From contig JAIXRJ010000049.1 of the NCBI GenBank assembly GCA_027485235.1, positions 1-64,000 of the forward strand: DNA of 64,000 nt, read 5' to 3'. The notes beneath the pieces are model-generated. The model was not told the origin of the DNA, did no database searches, and saw only the letters and a list, made by a program, of their open reading frames with translations. Made by a program: the position numbers and the translations under genes. This document shows, piece after piece, positions 16,324 to 23,513 of this stretch. Position 1 is the stretch's first letter, and each line of letters starts with the position of its first letter. Source of the DNA: Comamonadaceae bacterium (GTDB lineage Bacteria > Pseudomonadota > Gammaproteobacteria > Burkholderiales > Burkholderiaceae_C).

Positions 16324-17307
16324 TTATTCGATTTTCATCTCGCGGATGATGCCGCGGAACTGGTCCATCTGCTTGCGCAAGATCGCGTCTTGAGCGGCGG
16401 GGCTGGAGCCTACCGCTTCCGCGCCAAGGTCGGCCAAACGCTTGGCGACATCGGGGTGGCGAACCGCAGCCACCACTTCTTTGTTGAGGCGCTCAATGAT
16501 GTCTTTGGGGGTTTTGGCCGGCGCAAATACGCCGTTCCACCCTTCCAGTTCGAGGTTGGGAAAGCCCAGCTCCTTCACGGTCGGAATGTCCGGCAAGCCT
16601 ACAATCCGCTTGGATGCGGTGGTGGCCAGTGCTTTCAATGTGCCGGCCTTGAGTTCGGCCAACGAAGAAGACAGCTGATCACCCCCCACCTGCAAGCGCC
16701 CCGCCAACAGCTCTTGCTTCAGGGGTGCCGCCCCCCGGAAGGGCACGTGTGTGATGTTGACGTTTGCATCTTTTTTGAACGCCTCGCCCAGCACATGCAT
16801 GGTCGACCCCGGGCCGGTCGAGCCGTAGTTGTATTGCAAGCTGGGGTTGGTTTTCAGCAAGTTGGCCAACTCGCGCAAGTCTTTGGCCGGCACCGAGGGC
16901 GCAGCCGTCCAAATGAAGGGCACATAAATGGCAATCGAGACGCCTGCGAAATCCGTGTCCACATTGAACGGCAAGCGGTTGGCCAAAGCCTGCGACACCG
17001 CAGCCAATGGGAACGACAAGTTGTGCATCATGATGGTGTACCCATCGGCGGGCGACTTGGCCAGCAAGTCCGCACCAATGTTGCCGCCCGCACCGCCGCG
17101 GTTATCGACCGTGACGGCCTGACCCATGGACTCGCTCATTTTTTGAGCCACCAAACGGGCCACGATGTCGGTGGTGCCGCCCGCCGGGAAAGGCACGATC
17201 ATTTTGATGGGCTTGGACGGGTACGACTGTGCCAGCGCGCTGAGCGGCAGCAGGGCGGCTGTGAGCGCCACGGCCAAAATTCTTTTCAATGGGTGTTTCA
17301 AACGCAT
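16324..17307 (-). CDS. Bug/TctC-family periplasmic binding protein 1
   Basis: The product is 327 aa with a signal peptide (ILAVALTAALLPLSALAQ) and an AGGAGA site before the ATG. YPSKPIKMIVPFPAGGTTDIVARL is the family signature opening, with the ligand-binding PAGGTTD loop. VDNRGGAGGNIGADLLAKSP and YNYGSTGPGSTMH are further family motifs. Bug proteins bind small carboxylates or amides in the periplasm, and many are orphans without a TctAB membrane pair, as here. Confidence 0.93.
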   Translation of the reverse strand: MRLKHPLKRILAVALTAALLPLSALAQSYPSKPIKMIVPFPAGGTTDIVARLVAQKMSESMGQAVTVDNRGGAGGNIGADLLAKSPADGYTIMMHNLSFPLAAVSQALANRLPFNVDTDFAGVSIAIYVPFIWTAAPSVPAKDLRELANLLKTNPSLQYNYGSTGPGSTMHVLGEAFKKDANVNITHVPFRGAAPLKQELLAGRLQVGGDQLSSSLAELKAGTLKALATTASKRIVGLPDIPTVKELGFPNLELEGWNGVFAPAKTPKDIIERLNKEVVAAVRHPDVAKRLADLGAEAVGSSPAAQDAILRKQMDQFRGIIREMKIE

Positions 17308-17426
17308 GTTGTCTCCTGATTATGGGGGGCCACTTTCGCAGGTGGCGCATCAGTATCACATAAAAAAAACGTCGATTTAGCCTCGTTATGCCCGCTTGTC
17401 GGGAGCCCAGACGGGCGCGAAGGGTG

Positions 17427-17503
17427 CCAGCCCTGCCCCCAGACCTGGTCGTCTTTCAGTTCACACCAAGCCATGCGCTGGGGGCTTTTGGAAAACACGG
17501 CCC
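17427..17503 (-). pseudogene. truncated C-terminal fragment of a DUF2389/TIGR02450 gene
   Basis: Minus-strand codons read AVFSKSPQRMAWCELKDDQV then WGQGW, against AVFSKAVQRVAWRDLRDDSV then WRQGW in the intact gene at 18766-18987. About 25 codons are conserved at roughly 70% DNA identity. Upstream codons are unrelated and the stop codon is missing, so this is a broken copy. The intact gene and the fragment face the same way and flank the second Bug gene. The rest of the 341-bp gap 17308-17648 shows only the ribosome sites of the two Bug genes. Confidence 0.75.
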
Positions 17504-17648
17504 CGCTGCACACCCGCTTCCTCGGCAGGGTGGGCTGTTCGCCTGATTCAAAGCCGTCACGGTCAGTGAATACCCTCTGTGAATCCCCCATTCGAAGTGT
17601 TTCAATCCTCTGTTGTATTGATTCACCTGATTTGAGGAACCCCAAACC

Positions 17649-18629
17649 ATGACCAACCGTCGCCAACTGATGCAAGGCGCTGCAGCCACCCTGCTGGGCC
17701 TGACCCATCTGCCCAACTTTGCACAAACTCGCCTGGAAAATCTGCGCATCATTGTGGGTTTCCCGCCCGGTGGTACGACCGATGCCTTTGCCCGCCGCAT
17801 CGCTGAGAAGATGCGTGGCACTTACGCCAACAACGTCATCGTGGACAACAAACCCGGCGCTGGCGGCCAAATCGGCGTCACCACCCTCAAGTCTGCGGCG
17901 GCCGATGGGGCCCACATCCTGTATTCGCCCGCCTCCATGCTGACGATTTACCCGCACTCTTACACCCGGCTGAGTTACGCGCAGTCCGATGTGACCCCCA
18001 TCGGCATTGGACATTCCACCGACCACGCTTTCGTGGTGGGCCCTGCCGTGCCCGATTCGGTCAAAAACATCAAGGACTTTGTCGAGTGGGCCAAGGCCAA
18101 TCCTGGCAAAGCCAGCATTGGCAACCCCGCAGCGGGCTCCATGCCGCACTTGCTGGCGGGTCGCTTGGCCATGCTGGGTGGTTTTCAAATCACCAACGTC
18201 CCTTTCCCGGGCTCTGGCCCCGCCATTCCACAAGTCATGGGCGGGCAGCTTGCGGGCATGTCGTCGCCTTTGGGCGACTGGGTTCAGCACCACAAAGGCG
18301 GCAAAGTCCGGATTTTGGCCACCTCAGGCCCCGATCGGGCAGTTTTCACCCCCGATGTGCCCACCTACCGCGAGCAAGGCTTTGGCGAGTTGCTGGTGCG
18401 CGAATGGTTTGGTTTCTTCGCGCCTGCAGGGGTGAGCGAAGCGGTCAAGCAAAACCTGAATGCGGCGCTGCGCCAGGCCATGAGCCAGCAAGACATCCGG
18501 GACTTTGTGACCCCTTTGGCCGCCAACCTGGAGGCCAGCACTTCGGCTGAACACACGCGTCGTCTGGGCGAAGACTCGGAAATGGCCCGGCGTTTGGTGA
18601 CAGCCCTGGGCTTCAAAGCCGACTCTTGA
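17649..18629 (+). CDS. Bug/TctC-family periplasmic binding protein 2
   Basis: The product is 326 aa; GAGGAA lies 9 bases before the ATG. The N-terminus MTNRRQLMQGAAATLLGLTH has twin arginines before a moderately hydrophobic core, so Tat export is possible. LRIIVGFPPGGTTDAFARRI is the Bug ligand loop, and VDNKPGAGGQIGVTTLKSA and GNPAAGSMPHLLAGRLA are family motifs. It is only distantly similar to the Bug protein at 16324 and is divergent from it. The ligand is unknown. Confidence 0.92.
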   Translation: MTNRRQLMQGAAATLLGLTHLPNFAQTRLENLRIIVGFPPGGTTDAFARRIAEKMRGTYANNVIVDNKPGAGGQIGVTTLKSAAADGAHILYSPASMLTIYPHSYTRLSYAQSDVTPIGIGHSTDHAFVVGPAVPDSVKNIKDFVEWAKANPGKASIGNPAAGSMPHLLAGRLAMLGGFQITNVPFPGSGPAIPQVMGGQLAGMSSPLGDWVQHHKGGKVRILATSGPDRAVFTPDVPTYREQGFGELLVREWFGFFAPAGVSEAVKQNLNAALRQAMSQQDIRDFVTPLAANLEASTSAEHTRRLGEDSEMARRLVTALGFKADS

Positions 18630-18733
18630 TCTCCCAGCGCCCATGCCAGGGTAGCCAGCCCACTGTGCCTTGACCGCTGGTCAAAGCCTGGTCAGGTCGC
18701 CCGTGGCCCCGTGACCTTGCGGACAGGCCCGTG

Positions 18734-18765
18734 GCACCGAATCGAACCACTTGGCGATTCGGTGC
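18734..18765. terminator. 11-bp hairpin between convergent genes
   Basis: GCACCGAATCG pairs with CGATTCGGTGC around a 10-nt loop, directly abutting the stop codon of the DUF2389 gene and about 105 bases past the Bug 2 stop. A smaller palindrome (TTGACC-gct-GGTCAA) sits at 18670-18684. No clear T-run follows on either strand. Confidence 0.55.
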
Positions 18766-18987
18766 TCAAACCCAGCCTTGGCGCCAGACGCTGTCATCGC
18801 GCAGATCACGCCAAGCCACCCGCTGGACCGCCTTGGAAAACACCGCTTCGATTTCCACCGTTTCAATCGGATCGGTGGGCAAAAGGGGTTGAATGACCCG
18901 ACTGACCAAAAAGTGTTTTTGCTTGGCCACGGGCTTGACGGCGGTCCATTTGGTCAGCAGCAGTTTTTTGGGGTTCAAAGAGTTCAT
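18766..18987 (-). CDS. DUF2389 / TIGR02450 small Trp-rich protein
   Basis: The product is 73 aa from the ATG at 18987; the longer open frame is not supported. NPKKLLLTKWTAVKP, then KHFLVSRV, then VEIEAVFSKAVQRVAWRDL and a C-terminal VWRQGW are the conserved blocks of this tryptophan-rich family, common in proteobacteria and cyanobacteria and without known function. Length is normal. A broken copy of its 3' half lies at 17427-17503. Confidence 0.85.
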   Translation of the reverse strand: MNSLNPKKLLLTKWTAVKPVAKQKHFLVSRVIQPLLPTDPIETVEIEAVFSKAVQRVAWRDLRDDSVWRQGWV

Positions 18988-19175
18988 GGTGTGAGGCCCA
19001 TCAAGGTTGCGGCAAATGGTCCAAAGCCGATTGTTTTGAAGTTTGCATTGTCGCAGTTGAGCCGTGGTCACTGAGGCATTCCGTCACCCCACCCGGTGCA
19101 GCGGCTGTCATCTGCGCTACTGAAAATCGCCCGGAATCTTGGCGCAGCCGCCGCGCAAGGGCTAGTATTGCCCCC

Positions 19176-19394
19176 ATGCAAAAGCAGCTGTACATCCTGA
19201 TCGGCGCATCCCTTGGCATGGGCTTGGCCATCCGCCACCGATTGCGGCAGGGCGCGCATGAACGGATGACGATCTCCCGTCGCGCCGAGGAGGACCTGGC
19301 AGTTGCAGCCAGAAAGGCTGCGGCCTCCCAGATCGACACCGATTGGTTTTTTGTTTTTTTATTCCCCTGTTGGAGACATTCCCATGAGCCGTGA
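19176..19394 (+). pseudogene. degenerate 5' remnant of an SDR gene
   Basis: The frame begins MQKQLYILIGASLGMGLAIR, a decayed form of the SDR dinucleotide loop (normally TGASRGMG), with the invariant T and R replaced by I and L. Then ISRRAEEDLAVAARKA matches the region after strand 2 of such SDRs. After about residue 50 (base 19326) resemblance ends, and the frame runs into the ribosome site and start of the thiolase gene. About 200 residues are missing, so it cannot be functional as an SDR. The 18988-19383 gap contains nothing else I recognise. Confidence 0.65.
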
Positions 19395-20568
19395 AGTTGT
19401 TGTTGTCAGCGGTGTGCGCACCGCGATTGGTACTTTTGGTGGCAGCCTCAAAGACATTCCACCGACCGACTTGGCCGCGCAAGTGGTGCGCGAGTCGCTG
19501 GTCCGCGCCGGCGTGTCGGGTCAAGACGTGGGCCATGTGGTGTTCGGCCATGTGGTCAACACCGAACCCAAAGACATGTATTTGTCGCGCGTGGCGGCCA
19601 TCCATGGCGGCTGCGCTGAGGCCACGCCAGCTTACAACGTGAACCGCCTGTGCGGCTCGGGCTTGCAAGCCATCGTGAACGCCAGCCAATCGATTTTGCT
19701 GGGCGACTGCGACATCGCCATTGGCGGCGGCGCAGAGAACATGAGCCGCGTGCCCTATGCGAGCTTGAACACCCGCTGGGGTGCCCGCATGGGTGACACC
19801 CAAATGGTCGACATGATGGTCGGCGCCCTGCACGACCCCTTTCACAAGATTCACATGGGCGTGACGGCCGAAAACGTGGCCGCCCAGTACGGCATCACCC
19901 GCGAGATGCAGGACGCCCTGGCGGTCGAAAGTCACAACCGCGCCGAGCGCGCCACGCTGGAAGGCCGCTTCAAAGAGCAGATCATGCCGGTCATGCTGAA
20001 AAGCAAAAAAGGCGACGTGGCCTATGCCACCGACGAGCACTTCCGCCCCGGTTGCAAGCTTGAAGACATGGCCAAGCTCAAGCCGGTGTTCGTGAAGGAA
20101 AACGGCACCGTGACCGCAGGCAACGCCTCGGGCATCAACGACGCCGCGGCTGCTGTGGTGCTGATGGAAGCCGGTGCCGCCAAGGCGCGTGGGGCCAAGC
20201 CCATGGCCCGCCTGGTGGCTTATGCCCACACCGGTCTGGACCCCAAGATCATGGGCGTGGGCCCGATCTCGGCCACACACGCGGTGCTCAAAAAAACCGG
20301 ACTCTCCGTGAACGATTTGGACGTGATCGAGGCCAATGAAGCCTTTGCCGCCCAAGCCTGCGCCGTGACGCGCGAACTGGGTCTGGACCCGGCCAAGGTC
20401 AACCCCAACGGCTCGGGCATTTCGCTGGGCCACCCCATCGGCGCGACGGGTGCCTTGATCACCGTGAAGGCGCTGTACGAGCTGCAGCGTGTGAATGGCC
20501 GCTACGCGCTTGTGACCATGTGCATCGGCGGCGGTCAGGGCATTGCGGCGATTTTTGAGCGGATGTGA
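19384..20568 (+). CDS. acetyl-CoA C-acyltransferase (thiolase, beta-ketothiolase type)
   Basis: The product is 394 aa; GGAGA precedes the ATG. The nucleophilic cysteine is C90 (NVNRLCGSGLQ), NEAFAAQ lies near 318, the catalytic His is near 350 (GHPIGATGA), and the second Cys is near 380 (MCIGGGQG). All thiolase I/II active-site blocks are intact and length is normal. It condenses or cleaves 3-ketoacyl-CoA, so polyhydroxyalkanoate synthesis or beta-oxidation are both possible. No phaB or phaC lies nearby, so I give no gene symbol. Confidence 0.95.
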   Translation: MSREVVVVSGVRTAIGTFGGSLKDIPPTDLAAQVVRESLVRAGVSGQDVGHVVFGHVVNTEPKDMYLSRVAAIHGGCAEATPAYNVNRLCGSGLQAIVNASQSILLGDCDIAIGGGAENMSRVPYASLNTRWGARMGDTQMVDMMVGALHDPFHKIHMGVTAENVAAQYGITREMQDALAVESHNRAERATLEGRFKEQIMPVMLKSKKGDVAYATDEHFRPGCKLEDMAKLKPVFVKENGTVTAGNASGINDAAAAVVLMEAGAAKARGAKPMARLVAYAHTGLDPKIMGVGPISATHAVLKKTGLSVNDLDVIEANEAFAAQACAVTRELGLDPAKVNPNGSGISLGHPIGATGALITVKALYELQRVNGRYALVTMCIGGGQGIAAIFERM

Positions 20569-20630
20569 ATTTCAAGACACGCGCCTGTTCGGGCATGGCC
20601 AAAGTGGCAGGCACCTCAGCCGTGCTCGCA

Positions 20631-20652
20631 CCCAGGACTGGATCCGGGGTCC
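20631..20652 (-). repeat. REP-like element, copy 2
   Basis: On the minus strand it reads GGACCCCGGATCCAGTCC then TGGG, closely matching the element at 10968-10992 in inverted orientation. It lies between the thiolase and the 2OG-dioxygenase stop codons. Confidence 0.6.
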
Positions 20653-20664
20653 ATGTCCAAAGAT

Positions 20665-21429
20665 TCAAGGCGAATCAGCAGCCCGCGCCGTCGGCTCATC
20701 CAAGAAACCACCCGATCGCAGCGTGATGACCAGCGTGTCGCGCCAACCGCCGGCTTGCTCGGGTTGGATGGGCGTGGTTTCGTGGATCACACGTGTGTCG
20801 TCCAGCAGCAGAACCGACCAAGGCTCGGTCAGGGTGAAGCGCTGGCCGCGGGGACTGTCCATGTCAAACACCCGCGTCTCTCCGCCTTTGATGCCGTGGC
20901 GACCCACCAAAAACACCGCCACCCAATTCACGCCATCACGGTGCGCGCCTTCTGGCGTGGGCCGGCCGATGCCACCGGTGGTATCGATGCGAAACTGGTG
21001 GGCTTCAGTGAACCAGGTCTGCTCGCCCTGGGCGGCAGAGGCCACACGGCCCAGCCAGCACAACAATTTTTGCCACGCCGCTTGCTGCAACACCTCGGCG
21101 GCCATGGGATCGAACCAGCGCTGCATGCCACCGTGCAAGGCGTTGTACGACAAGGGCTGCCAATGGGCCCGGTGCGGCACGGCCAGCGCCAGGTCGCCGG
21201 TGACTTCATAGCTGGCGTGGCGCCTGCGGCGGTAACGCCCACCGTCTTTCAGGTACTGGTCAGGCGGCAAGTCGTGCCAACTGGGCTCCAGTGCTGGCAA
21301 GGCATCGAGCGGTATGCCCGCCAAAGCGCAAACGCTGGCAGCACCCAAGACTGCAAAGCCTTGATCTGCCAAGGTGGCATTCAAAAGATCAGGCGATGTC
21401 AGCGGGGGCTGCAGCAGTTGTTGGGGCAT
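20665..21429 (-). CDS. 2-oxoglutarate/Fe(II)-dependent dioxygenase (PF10014 type)
   Basis: The product is 254 aa from the ATG at 21429. Iron ligands fit the facial triad: H163 and D165 in EGAHRDGVNWV and H216 in DDTRVIHETTP; R230 (GWRDTLVITLR) would bind 2-oxoglutarate. The RRRRHASYEVTGD block and the GGETRVFD strand match the family that includes L-isoleucine 4-hydroxylase. The substrate is unknown; free amino acids are known substrates for relatives. It lies 20 bases after the core methionine synthase gene on the same strand, so the two are probably cotranscribed. Confidence 0.85.
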   Translation of the reverse strand: MPQQLLQPPLTSPDLLNATLADQGFAVLGAASVCALAGIPLDALPALEPSWHDLPPDQYLKDGGRYRRRRHASYEVTGDLALAVPHRAHWQPLSYNALHGGMQRWFDPMAAEVLQQAAWQKLLCWLGRVASAAQGEQTWFTEAHQFRIDTTGGIGRPTPEGAHRDGVNWVAVFLVGRHGIKGGETRVFDMDSPRGQRFTLTEPWSVLLLDDTRVIHETTPIQPEQAGGWRDTLVITLRSGGFLDEPTARAADSP

Positions 21430-21449
21430 GGGTGTCACAGTTTTGGGTT

Positions 21450-22469
21450 TCAGGCGTAGCGTTGGCTGGCCAGCTTGGCGCCTTCGGCCAGCGCCTTGAG
21501 TTTGGCCTCGGCCACGGCGCGACTCATCGGAGCCAGGCCGCAGTTGGTGCAGGCAATCAAGCGGTGCTTGGGCACAAACTGCAAGGCGCGGCCAATGGTG
21601 TCGGCGATTTCTTCGGGCGTTTCGATGACCGGGTTGGCCACGTCGATCACACCCACCATCACGTCTTTGCCTTCGAGCAGCTTCATCATTTCCATCGGCA
21701 CATGCGAGTGCATGCACTCCAGACTGACCTGCTGGATGCTGCTCTTGGCCAAGGCTGGGAACACCTTTTCGTACTGCCGCCACTCTTGACCCAACGTCTC
21801 TTTCCATTTGTTGTTGGCCTCGATGCCATAGCCGTAACAAATGTGCACGGCCGTGGTACAGGTCAAGCCCCGCGCAGCGATTTCAAGCGCCTGCACGCCC
21901 CAGTCGGCCGCTTCGTCCATGTAGACGTTGAAAGCAGGCTCGTCGAATTGGATGATGTCCACACCATCGGCTTGCAACGCCAGCGCTTCTTGGTTCAGCA
22001 GCTCGGCAAAGGCCATGGCCATCTTGACCTTGTCGCCATAAAAACGGTCGGCCACGGTGTCCACAATCGTCATCGGACCGGGCAAGGTGAATTTCAGTTT
22101 TTTCTGGGTGTGGGCACGCGCAAGTTGGGCTTCAAAGGCGTGCACGCGGCCTTTGAGGCGCAGCGGCGCGATGACTTGTGGCACTTGCGCGTCGTAGCGG
22201 TTGTTGCGGATGCCCATGGTGACTTTGTTCACAAAGTCGATGCCCTCGACCTGCTCGACAAAGCCGTGCACAAAGTGCTGACGGGCTTGTTCGCCGTCAC
22301 CGATCACGTCCAGCCCAGCGTCTTCTTGCGCCTTGATCCACAGGAGCGTGGCATCGGCCTTGGCTTGCTGCAACTCGGGGCCTTGGGTGGTCCACTGGGG
22401 CCAGAGTTTTTCGGTTTCGGCAAGCCAAGCGGGTTTGGGCAAGCTGCCAGCGATCGCAGTGGTGAACAT
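21450..22469 (-). CDS. core methionine synthase (MetE C-terminal domain only)
   Basis: The product is 339 aa, less than half of E. coli MetE (753 aa); the N-terminal domain is absent. Zinc ligands are all visible: H209 and C211 (AVHICYGYG), E251 (SLECMHS) and C310 (CTNCGL). IIQFDEPAF is the homocysteine-side motif. Stand-alone core MetE proteins form several families that take methyl groups from corrinoid proteins or unidentified donors rather than from methyltetrahydropteroyl-triglutamate. The methyl donor here is not evident. The adjacent 2OG dioxygenase is unusual for this family and may be functionally linked. Confidence 0.88.
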   Translation of the reverse strand: MFTTAIAGSLPKPAWLAETEKLWPQWTTQGPELQQAKADATLLWIKAQEDAGLDVIGDGEQARQHFVHGFVEQVEGIDFVNKVTMGIRNNRYDAQVPQVIAPLRLKGRVHAFEAQLARAHTQKKLKFTLPGPMTIVDTVADRFYGDKVKMAMAFAELLNQEALALQADGVDIIQFDEPAFNVYMDEAADWGVQALEIAARGLTCTTAVHICYGYGIEANNKWKETLGQEWRQYEKVFPALAKSSIQQVSLECMHSHVPMEMMKLLEGKDVMVGVIDVANPVIETPEEIADTIGRALQFVPKHRLIACTNCGLAPMSRAVAEAKLKALAEGAKLASQRYA

Positions 22470-22499
22470 CTCAAAGTCCTTGGGTTAAAAATTCAAAGC

Positions 22500-23513
22500 T
22501 CAGCAGTTTGCCGCAAGCGCAAATTCTTGGGCGAGCAATTCGTAGGAGCGCATTTGGGCCGCAGGGTCATGCGTCCAGGTGATGAGCACCAACTCTTGCA
22601 CTTGCAGCCGCGCCGCCAATTGGCGCAGCTTGCGGCCCACGGTGGCGGCCGAGCCGATCAAGGCCGACTCGCGCAAGCGCTCCAGCGCAAACTGCTCGGC
22701 TGGGCTGTAAGCGCGCGCCGCTTCTTCGGGCGGCAGCAGGGCACCGATGCGGCCCAAGTTACGGTCCATCTTCCAGCGGGCACGGCTTTCAAACAGGCGC
22801 AGCGCTTCTTCATCCGTGTCGGCTGCGAGGGCCCAGACACACAGGGCGGCAGATGGCTTTTGCAGGCCCGCACTGGGGCGGAAGGTTTCGCGGTAAATCT
22901 GCAGCGCCTCGTCAGCGCCTTGTCCGTCAGTGATGAAGTAGGCAAAGGCATACGGCAGCCCCAAATGCCCCGCCAACTGCGCGCCGTAATCCGAGCTGCC
23001 CAGCATCCACACGTCGGGCGTTGTCTCTGACAGCGGGTAGGCATAGACGTTGTGCCCGGGGTGTCCTGGCGGCAAGTTGTGCCCACTGACCCAGGCTTGC
23101 AGTTCCATGACCTGCTGCGGAAAACGCTCCGAGGCATGGCGGTCGGGGTTGAGCAACTGGGCGGTGCGCCCGTCGCTGCCCGGCGCGCGGCCCACGCCCA
23201 AATCAATGCGGCCCGGGGCCAAAGCATCGAGCACACGAAACTGCTCAGCCACCTTGAGGGCCGCGTAATGCGGCAGCATCACGCCCGCGCTGCCAATGCG
23301 AATGCGCTGGGTGCGGGCGGCAATGGCGGCCATCAAAACCTCGGGGGCGGTGCCCACGATGCTGGGGTGGCTGTGGTGCTCGCTCACCCAAAAGCGGTGG
23401 TAGCCCCAGGCCTCTGCCTGCTCGGCCAGCGCGAGGGTCTGGCGGATGGTGGCGTCTTGGCCGCGCCCGTCGGCGGCGGCAGATTGGTCCAGGACGGAAA
23501 GTTTCAGGCTCAT
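22500..23513 (-). CDS. LLM-class flavin-dependent oxidoreductase (luciferase-like)
   Basis: The product is 337 aa. LSVLDQSA at the N-terminus, then WGYHRFWVSEHHSHPSIVG, IRIGSAGVMLPHYA and LGVGRAPGSD are the standard blocks of the group close to bacterial luciferase alpha chains (MsnO8-type). It would use FMNH2 supplied by a separate reductase. Its start overlaps the stop of the acyl-CoA ligase by 4 bases (ATGA), so the two are translationally coupled. The substrate is unknown. Confidence 0.9.
   Translation of the reverse strand: MSLKLSVLDQSAAADGRGQDATIRQTLALAEQAEAWGYHRFWVSEHHSHPSIVGTAPEVLMAAIAARTQRIRIGSAGVMLPHYAALKVAEQFRVLDALAPGRIDLGVGRAPGSDGRTAQLLNPDRHASERFPQQVMELQAWVSGHNLPPGHPGHNVYAYPLSETTPDVWMLGSSDYGAQLAGHLGLPYAFAYFITDGQGADEALQIYRETFRPSAGLQKPSAALCVWALAADTDEEALRLFESRARWKMDRNLGRIGALLPPEEAARAYSPAEQFALERLRESALIGSAATVGRKLRQLAARLQVQELVLITWTHDPAAQMRSYELLAQEFALAANC

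Noticed and set aside
18734..18765. tRNA-like T-arm
   Set aside because: The GAATCGAAC sequence resembles a T-loop, but no acceptor, D or anticodon arms surround it; it is a simple hairpin.
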